From assembly GCA_016712525.1 (NCBI GenBank), contig JADJQX010000008.1, positions 1,680,501-1,744,500 on the forward strand: a DNA stretch of 64,000 nucleotides, given 5' to 3'. The stretch comes from Myxococcales bacterium. GTDB lineage: Bacteria; Myxococcota_A; Polyangia; Polyangiales; Polyangiaceae. Numbering within the stretch: the stretch's first letter is position 1; every line of letters starts with the position of its first letter. Of this stretch, positions 58,528 to 64,000 are shown piece by piece. Below the pieces are notes generated by a model that was not told the DNA's origin, searched no databases, and saw nothing but the letters and a program-made list of their open reading frames with translations. The position numbers and the translations under genes were made by a program.

Positions 58528-60975
58528 ATGCGAACCCCCAAGATCGTGCCCCGCTCCCCCGCGGATCTGCCCCTCTTCGCCTCGCTCGTGGCGCTGGCGC
58601 TCGCGACCGCGTGCAGCGAGCCCGCCGAGGGCGGCGCGACCTCTCCTCCGCCGCAGCCCGAGCCGCCAGCGGCCGACGCGGGCCCGACGCGTAGCCCCGC
58701 GTGCGCTTCCCAAGACGAGGCCCTCGCCGCCCTCGTGGCGAGCACACGCACGAGCCCCGTCGCGGCCCTCGCCGTGACCAACGAGGCGTGCGGTACGTCC
58801 GTGTATGTTGCATCGGAGGGCGAGCCTCCCGCGCCGGAGGCGCTCTACCGCGTGGGGAGCGTGACGAAGACCCACGTGGCCGCCACGGTGCTCGCGCTCG
58901 TCACCGAGGGCAAGCTCGCCCTCGAGGACCCGGTGACGAAGCACCTCCCCGAGTTTCCCGCGCTCGCGAACGTAACGGTGCGGCACCTCCTCGCGCACAC
59001 GAGCGGGATCTTCAACTTCACGCAGGACCCCGAGTTTTCTCGGCTGAAGAAGCAGAAGCGCACCCCGAAGGAGATCGTGGAGCGCGCCCTCCGCGAGCCC
59101 ATCGCATCGAAGCCCGGCGAGGTCTTCTCGTACTCGAACACGAACTACACGCTGCTCGGGATGATCGTCGAGCGGGCCTCCGGCACGTCGCTGGCGAAGG
59201 CGATCCGCGCACGGGTGCTCGAGCCCCTGGGCCTCCGGCGCACCTTCCTCGACGGCGAGGAGGCGCTCCCCGAGCCCCTCGTGCCCGGCGTCGACGCACG
59301 TGGAAAAGACCAGACGAACGCCGAGGATCCTTCGAACCCGTGGGCGGCGGGAGCCATGGTCGCGAGCGTGGGGGACGTCGCGAGGTTTCACCAGGCGCTC
59401 TTCGGGGGCGCGTTCTTGCCGAGGGAGGCTCGCGAGACGCTCACGTTGTCGCCCGTGCCCACCGGCGACGGGCACCGGGGCTACGGGCTCGGCGTCTTCG
59501 TGCTCGATTCGTACGCGACCGGGGGCCACGGCGCGGGCCTCGGGCACGGCGGCGACATCGAGGGCTACCACACCGAGTCCGTCACGTTCACCGAGCGAAA
59601 GACGACGCTCACGAGCCTCGTGAACCAAGACGGGAAGAACCCTCGAACGGCCCTCTTCGCCGCGGCCAAGGTGCTCTTCCCGAAGTGCGCTACCCCGTCA
59701 GAGTCGCGCGCGCCCCTTCGCGATCCCCGCCTCGACGAACGCGCGGAAGCCGAGCATGGCCTCGTAGCCGTTCAAGTACTGCGTCCCTTTGCGGCAGTCG
59801 GTGATGCCCTGGGTGACGCTCCCGACGTAGATGCCGTGCAGCACCGGGGCCTCGGGAGAGCCGGAGAGCGCCGGGCTGCCCTCGTCGCCGTCGCCGTGGC
59901 AGAGGGCCGTGGCGCCCACGGGGTGCATCTCGAAGATCGGATCCCCGCCGAGGTTCACCCGGAAGAGCACGCAGCCCTTCGCGCTGACGCGGCGCCCACG
60001 CGCACTAGCCGACGCCCTGTGACCGACGAGCGTGTAGTCGCACCCGACCGCAGCCTTCTCGCTGGGGAGCGCGGCCGGCGTCACGGAGGTCACCGGGCGA
60101 TCGAGCACGAGCGTCGCGACGTCGAAGTTCTTGAGGAAGTATTTCACGTCGAACGACGTGGTCGGCGCCTCGTGGAACTCGGGATGCACGTCGACCGAGA
60201 CGACCTTCACGAGCTCGCTCGACCCGAGATCTCCCGTGCCGAAGGCCCACACGTCGTTCTTTGCAGCTTGCACACAATGGGCGGCCGTCACGACCACGTT
60301 CGGGGCCACGAGCGTCGCCCCGCAGGAGACCTTCGCCTTCGCGGCGTCGGCAGCCGTCGCGCCGTGCACGAGGTGCCCCGCGGCGCGGAAGCGCGACTCG
60401 GGCTTCCCGCCCACGAGCTCGTCCTCGGAGGCCGCCTCTTCTTGGACTGGCTCGGTCTCGGCCGTGCACGCGGCGGCGAGGGTCGTGAGGGTCGCGACGG
60501 CGAGGGTCGTGAGGGCGAGGCGAGGGCGTCCGTAGAACATGGGCGGACTGTGGGGCACGGTCGCCGGTCGTGCCATGGTCAATTGTGGCACGTGATTTCG
60601 ATGCCGCGAGGCTACGCGTCGCGTCGTCCTCGGCCTTCACGGGTCGAGCGGCGTCGCCGTAGACCGCCGAGCACGGCCATCGCGACGACGACGGTCGAGG
60701 CCAGGCCGCCTGGCGTCGACGTCGCGGCGGAGCACCCCGAAGAGGTCTCCGATGGCTCCTCTCCGGCCGGCGGCGGCGCGCTGCTCTCGGGGCCACCGTC
60801 GGAGCCAGCGTCAGCGCCCTCAGGACCTCCGTCACGGCTCCCCGGAGCGGCCGCGTCGACGCCAGCATCGCCGGGCCGACCAGGGCCGACGCCGTCGCGA
60901 GGCACGAGGGGCAGCGGGATGGCGAAGGTGCCCTCTTCGCCGGGCGCGGCGGGTATCTTGTACGCGGTGAAATAG
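58528..60975 (+). CDS. Class C beta-lactamase-type serine hydrolase lipoprotein; frame lacks its own stop
   Basis: From ATG 58528 the signal is ALALATACSEP (lipobox). The hydrolase domain (~60-388) is complete: SVTK (S111, K114), YSNTNY (Y202), GHGGDIEGYHTES (H340), with HLLAHTSGIFNFTQDP and AGAMVASVGDVARFHQALFG typical of the serine beta-lactamase/D,D-peptidase/esterase group. The domain logically ends at VLFPKC near base 59688, where the convergent trypsin-like gene begins, but no in-frame stop occurs until 60975. The remaining ~430 codons run antisense through that gene. The original stop was probably lost; translation may overrun, or a sequence error may hide the stop. Confidence 0.72.
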   Translation: MRTPKIVPRSPADLPLFASLVALALATACSEPAEGGATSPPPQPEPPAADAGPTRSPACASQDEALAALVASTRTSPVAALAVTNEACGTSVYVASEGEPPAPEALYRVGSVTKTHVAATVLALVTEGKLALEDPVTKHLPEFPALANVTVRHLLAHTSGIFNFTQDPEFSRLKKQKRTPKEIVERALREPIASKPGEVFSYSNTNYTLLGMIVERASGTSLAKAIRARVLEPLGLRRTFLDGEEALPEPLVPGVDARGKDQTNAEDPSNPWAAGAMVASVGDVARFHQALFGGAFLPREARETLTLSPVPTGDGHRGYGLGVFVLDSYATGGHGAGLGHGGDIEGYHTESVTFTERKTTLTSLVNQDGKNPRTALFAAAKVLFPKCATPSESRAPLRDPRLDERAEAEHGLVAVQVLRPFAAVGDALGDAPDVDAVQHRGLGRAGERRAALVAVAVAEGRGAHGVHLEDRIPAEVHPEEHAALRADAAPTRTSRRPVTDERVVAPDRSLLAGERGRRHGGHRAIEHERRDVEVLEEVFHVERRGRRLVELGMHVDRDDLHELARPEISRAEGPHVVLCSLHTMGGRHDHVRGHERRPAGDLRLRGVGSRRAVHEVPRGAEARLGLPAHELVLGGRLFLDWLGLGRARGGEGREGRDGEGREGEARASVEHGRTVGHGRRSCHGQLWHVISMPRGYASRRPRPSRVERRRRRPPSTAIATTTVEARPPGVDVAAEHPEEVSDGSSPAGGGALLSGPPSEPASAPSGPPSRLPGAAASTPASPGRPGPTPSRGTRGSGMAKVPSSPGAAGILYAVK
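59698..60540 (-). CDS. Trypsin-like (S1) lipoprotein with altered active-site motif
   Basis: This 280-residue protein starts at ATG 60540; the lipobox is TLTTLAAACTAE. The S1 landmarks VVTAAHC (H88) and NFDVATLVL (D140) are clear. The Ser region reads CHGDGDEGSPALSG: aligned to GDSGGP, the catalytic Ser position is Glu220, with a Ser two residues later. It may be a pseudoprotease, or Ser222 may substitute. DELVGGKPESRF resembles an activation cleavage site. It is convergent with the serine-hydrolase frame; the stop lies about 10 bases past where that domain ends. Confidence 0.85.
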   Translation of the reverse strand: MFYGRPRLALTTLAVATLTTLAAACTAETEPVQEEAASEDELVGGKPESRFRAAGHLVHGATAADAAKAKVSCGATLVAPNVVVTAAHCVQAAKNDVWAFGTGDLGSSELVKVVSVDVHPEFHEAPTTSFDVKYFLKNFDVATLVLDRPVTSVTPAALPSEKAAVGCDYTLVGHRASASARGRRVSAKGCVLFRVNLGGDPIFEMHPVGATALCHGDGDEGSPALSGSPEAPVLHGIYVGSVTQGITDCRKGTQYLNGYEAMLGFRAFVEAGIAKGRARL

Positions 60976-62441
60976 ACGTGGCTCCCCATCCTCCAGAACG
61001 AGGCCCGCGACGAGTCGCCGTTCGCCCAGTCCGAGTAGCCCGGGGGAGAGACTACGGCGCTCCCCGCGGCCGTTCCGTCGGACACGAGGACGGCTCCGTT
61101 CGGCAAGCTGAAGACCGCGGCGGAGCTCCACGTGTCGTCGATGAGCTCGAGCCGCCTCGTGGGCACCTCGACGGTGTCGACGACGAGCTCCGGCGCACGT
61201 TCGCTGAGCCCGTACAGCTTCGTTCCCGTCCACGCGAATCCCCCTCCCGTACGGCGAACCACGCCGAAAGCCCGCGTCGCGAGCTGCCCTACGACGCTCG
61301 CCCCCGCGTCATCGCTCGCGACGACGTCGGTGGAGGTCGCGTTCGATACGAGCCATATCCGCTTCCCTCCCGAGAATCCGACGATCTCGTAGCCCAAGGG
61401 GCCCGTGAGCCGTGTCACGCCGAGCGCGGGGTCGCGCTTCGTGCCGATGGCCGTCCCGTCGGAGACCCACGGCTCGTTCCCGCCTCGCACGAAGAACAGT
61501 CGGCCGTCCCTCACGATCCCACGGCTGACATCCGGCGCGGCGGAGGCGAGCACGCTCACCGTCCCGTTCGGCGCGGAATAGCGGAGATCGAAGCCCACCG
61601 CCGATCCGTAGACGTAGGCACCACCGCGGCGGTCGACCCCCAAGACGCCGGCGGCAGGAGCGTCCGACACCTTCGTGAGCGTAAGTCCGTCCGAGACGTA
61701 CAGCCCGGCGCCGACCAGCGTCCGGGTGGCCCCGTCGACGAGGTACATCCCGTTCGTCCGGCACGCGATGACGTCGCGTTCGCCCGGCAGAACGACTTCG
61801 TCGCACTCGATGGGCCCGTCCGCGAGCTGTCGCGTGCCGGCCGCGGTGCCGTCCGTCGCGTAGAGCGAGCGGCTGCTCCAGACGAGCCACCGCGGTGAAG
61901 CCGCCGTCGAGCTCAAACGAAGGAATCTCCCGAAGAAGGGCGCCTCCGTCGTCCGGGCAGAGAACAGGAGCACGGGTGCGGCGAGGGGCTCCTTCCGGAA
62001 GACCTCCATCATTCCCCCGCTCACTCCAGCAAAGAGCGAGAACGGCTCCGACGACGCGAAGGAGATCGCCGAGGCAAAGGGATGAGGAGCCGCGGCGACG
62101 AGCGGCGAGCTCTCGGCCTTCTGCGGCGTCGAGATGTCGAGGCTCACAAGGGCGCCCGAAGAGTCCGCAAAATACAGGTTCGACGCGTCGATCCCTCGCG
62201 GGCTCAGCCCAGGCCCGAGATCGCGTGCGAGGGTTCGCGTCCCCGCGAGCGTCCCGTCGGAGTAGGCCTTGCCGATGGAGTATCGCGAGGGGCTGCACGC
62301 GCTGCACTCGAGGTCGATGGAGGACCTGCTCACCGCAGCGTACTCGACACCTCCAATACGGACTGCCGTCGGAGGCGCGGCAGCGGCGATGGCGGGGAAC
62401 AGGACGGAAGAGAAGAGCGCGGACGCGAGGAGTGGGCGCAT
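60612..62441 (-). CDS. ELWxxDGT-type beta-propeller protein with MYXO-CTERM-like anchor
   Basis: This 609-residue protein has a signal peptide (LLASALFSSVLFPAIAAA). Repeats of the DGTxxGT class recur: AYSDGTLAGTRTLARDLGPG, YATDGTAAGTRQLADGP, VSDGTAIGTKRDP, VSDGTAAGSAVVSPPG, a family common in Myxococcota surface proteins. An Ala/Gly/Asp-rich linker ends in SGCSAATSTPGGLASTVVVA then MAVLGGLRRRRS, the Gly-Cys, helix, Arg arrangement of MYXO-CTERM. Likely exported and anchored at the surface. No enzyme function is seen. It is divergent from the LuxR-type gene with a 213-base gap. Confidence 0.88.
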   Translation of the reverse strand: MRPLLASALFSSVLFPAIAAAAPPTAVRIGGVEYAAVSRSSIDLECSACSPSRYSIGKAYSDGTLAGTRTLARDLGPGLSPRGIDASNLYFADSSGALVSLDISTPQKAESSPLVAAAPHPFASAISFASSEPFSLFAGVSGGMMEVFRKEPLAAPVLLFSARTTEAPFFGRFLRLSSTAASPRWLVWSSRSLYATDGTAAGTRQLADGPIECDEVVLPGERDVIACRTNGMYLVDGATRTLVGAGLYVSDGLTLTKVSDAPAAGVLGVDRRGGAYVYGSAVGFDLRYSAPNGTVSVLASAAPDVSRGIVRDGRLFFVRGGNEPWVSDGTAIGTKRDPALGVTRLTGPLGYEIVGFSGGKRIWLVSNATSTDVVASDDAGASVVGQLATRAFGVVRRTGGGFAWTGTKLYGLSERAPELVVDTVEVPTRRLELIDDTWSSAAVFSLPNGAVLVSDGTAAGSAVVSPPGYSDWANGDSSRASFWRMGSHVYFTAYKIPAAPGEEGTFAIPLPLVPRDGVGPGRPGDAGVDAAAPGSRDGGPEGADAGSDGGPESSAPPPAGEEPSETSSGCSAATSTPGGLASTVVVAMAVLGGLRRRRSTREGRGRRDA

Positions 62442-62654
62442 AGCGGGGCTTGGACGCGCCCGTGCGGGGCCTATTCAGGCGAACCGAAGGGCCACGGTCT
62501 CGGGCCCGGTCGCTGCAGCAGCCCCGGCTAAGACCTGCCTAAGAAGCGCGACGGCGGGCTCGGCAAGAGCGCACGACGCGGAGTCATGGTCACTTTGGAC
62601 ACGTGTTCGTGTCGGCGTCGCGACTGCCGGATTTCCTGCTACCGTCTTCGTTCG

Positions 62655-63908
62655 ATGTCCGAGCTTCGCACGCAAAACGTGCTCGCGGTCGTCGAAGCCG
62701 CGTACTCGCTCGACGGCACCGACGACGCCTGGCTCGCGAGGATTCTCCGGATCGCCTCGGACGACCTCGGGCGTGGCCTCGGCCTGTACGGAGCCACGGG
62801 CCGCATCGTCGACGGGACGCTCGTGCCGACGCCACCGCTCGTCGCGCACGAGCTCGAAGACCTTTGCCTCGCTCACGCGCGAGCGCTCCACCCGAGGCTC
62901 CCCTGCCCCATCTTGGACGCCTTCGCGCCACGCGCCGTCGTCGTCGGCGGGCTCGACGAAGCCTGGCCGAAGCGCCTCGAGGCGGCGAGCCTCTACCGCG
63001 CCGGCATGGAGGGCGCGGGAGTGCGTGACGCGCTCGTCCTCTATGGGCGCGGCGGAGCGACGACCGCCGTGAAGATCGTGGTCCCCTCTCGTGACCAGGT
63101 CGTCACGACGCCCCGCGCGCGGGCCACCTGGGGCCGCGTCGCGCAACACCTCGCGACCGCGCTTCGCCTGCGGCGGCGTGTGTCGCGCGGCGCCGAGCCC
63201 GAGGCGGTACTGGACCCCGAGGGGCGCTTCCTCGACGCACGCGGAGGGCTCTCGGCCGACGCTCGACGTCGAGACAGGGTCGTCGAAGAGCTCCGCGCGA
63301 CGATGGAAGCACGCTCTGGTTCGGCGCCCGATCCTGCGCGTGCGCTGGAGGTCCTCGGGGCGCTCATCGCCGGCCGCTACTCCGCGGTGCACCGGTGGGA
63401 CGCGGGAGCCCGTCGGTACGTCGTCCTCTATCGAAACCCGCCCTTCGTGGGCACGGGAGACCCGCGCGGCCTCGGGAAGACGGAGCGTCGCGTCGCCGAC
63501 CTCGTCGCCCACGGCGCGAGCCTGAAGGAAGCCGGGTACGCCCTCGGCATCGGCAAGACCGCCACGCAGCGGGCGCTCGCCTCGGCGTTGCAGAAGCTCG
63601 GCCTCACCCGACCGAGCGAGCTCTCGCCCCTCTTCGTGGGAGCGACGACCGCGACACGTATCCGGGCCGGCCGTGCGGAGCTGGAGGTGCTGGTCGCGAG
63701 CACGAACGTTCGCAGCGATGCGACCGCCGAGCTCACCGAGGCCGAGCGCGAGGTCGTCCGCGGGGTCGTCGAGGGCAAGAGCGACGCGGCCATCGCGGAG
63801 AGCCGGGGCACCTCCGCGCGCACCGTCGCGAACCAACTTCGGCGCGTGTTCACCAAGCTGTCCGTGCACAGCCGCGGCGAGCTCCGCGCGAAGATCCTCG
63901 GGCCGTAG
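62655..63908 (+). CDS. LuxR-family regulator with two HTH-like segments
   Basis: This 417-residue cytoplasmic protein starts at ATG 62655. The N-terminal ~260 residues have no named domain; VEAAYSLDGTDDAWLARILR resembles the opening of sensory regions in similar regulators. A first HTH-like segment (~273-325) reads LGKTERRVADLVAHGASLKE then AGYALGIGKTATQRALASAL and QKLGL. The C-terminal GerE-type HTH (~360-415) reads LTEAEREVVRGVVEGKSDAA then IAESRGTSARTVANQLRRVF and TKLSVHSR. Two LuxR-type HTHs in tandem would allow binding of extended or paired sites. Targets unknown; the divergent propeller gene is a candidate. Confidence 0.88.
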   Translation: MSELRTQNVLAVVEAAYSLDGTDDAWLARILRIASDDLGRGLGLYGATGRIVDGTLVPTPPLVAHELEDLCLAHARALHPRLPCPILDAFAPRAVVVGGLDEAWPKRLEAASLYRAGMEGAGVRDALVLYGRGGATTAVKIVVPSRDQVVTTPRARATWGRVAQHLATALRLRRRVSRGAEPEAVLDPEGRFLDARGGLSADARRRDRVVEELRATMEARSGSAPDPARALEVLGALIAGRYSAVHRWDAGARRYVVLYRNPPFVGTGDPRGLGKTERRVADLVAHGASLKEAGYALGIGKTATQRALASALQKLGLTRPSELSPLFVGATTATRIRAGRAELEVLVASTNVRSDATAELTEAEREVVRGVVEGKSDAAIAESRGTSARTVANQLRRVFTKLSVHSRGELRAKILGP

Positions 63909-64000
63909 CGGCCCGCACAGCGAGGGCGGATCATTTCCGCGCGAGCGGTATTTCGCCCGGATCGGAACCTCGTGCGCGACCGGCTGTCGGAGCCCGGCAT

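Noticed and set aside
63909..64000. Gene start on the minus strand at the right edge
   Set aside because: The frame is an antisense shadow of the LuxR-type gene; these 92 bases show nothing supportable.

Overview
The window is high-GC bacterial DNA. Many genes encode lipoproteins whose lipobox is followed by a long Asp/Ala/Thr/Pro-rich linker, two secreted proteins end in MYXO-CTERM-like tails (Gly-Cys, hydrophobic stretch, Arg cluster), and there are a eukaryote-like Ser/Thr kinase, ELWxxDGT-type beta-propellers and a secreted papain-like protease. Together these point to Myxococcota, most likely the Polyangia/Sorangiineae side. That assignment is inference; no rRNA or tRNA gene was seen.

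Layout. 1-10.3 kb is a polymorphic-toxin locus. A giant SpvB/RHS protein, open at the left edge, carries an HNH-type (LHH) nuclease tip and is followed by a SUKH (SMI1/KNR4) immunity gene. Then come a toxin-tip-like remnant, four mutually homologous small genes arranged A1-B1-A2-B2 (a duplicated two-gene module of about 1.1 kb), a structured repeat, and a 133-bp displaced piece of the RHS core. 10.4-17.1 kb holds a secreted thermolysin-family protease overlapping the first of two paralogous exported proteins, then a cysteine-rich lipoprotein. A minimal threonyl-tRNA synthetase without an editing domain follows on the minus strand.

18.8-25 kb is mostly envelope lipoproteins (beta-propeller, M15-like, TlpA-like) plus a DUF2156 aminoacyl-lipid-type transferase with C-terminal membrane helices. 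24.6-27.1 kb is a minus-strand envelope-stress-type operon: DUF4349 lipoprotein, ECF sigma factor, putative anti-sigma factor, CpxP/Spy-like lipoprotein. 27.5-41 kb contains a GAF/PAS protein, inosine-guanosine kinase (gsk), a probable beta-barrel, an SDR and WGR-like and membrane proteins. It ends with a tightly overlapped trio: phosphomannomutase/phosphoglucomutase, prmC and a metallophosphoesterase.

41-50.6 kb has lipoproteins, a GH113-like hydrolase, a NodB deacetylase, a papain-like protease, a Ser/Thr kinase, a GspC-like protein and an SRPBCC protein. 50.8-53.3 kb is cydAB (cytochrome bd oxidase). The right end has a DUF4241 protein with a partial upstream copy, a 15-unit 21-bp minisatellite, a DUF1028 protein, a Kelch lipoprotein, a serine hydrolase that lacks its own stop, a trypsin-like protein with an altered active-site motif, an ELWxxDGT propeller and a LuxR-type regulator with two HTH-like segments.

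Four copies of one approximately 90-bp structured repeat lie just 3' of plus-strand genes at 10.05, 17.15, 20.32 and 30.60 kb. They keep the same stem architecture with compensatory base changes. This repeat and the toxin/immunity-like array are the most interesting parts of the window.
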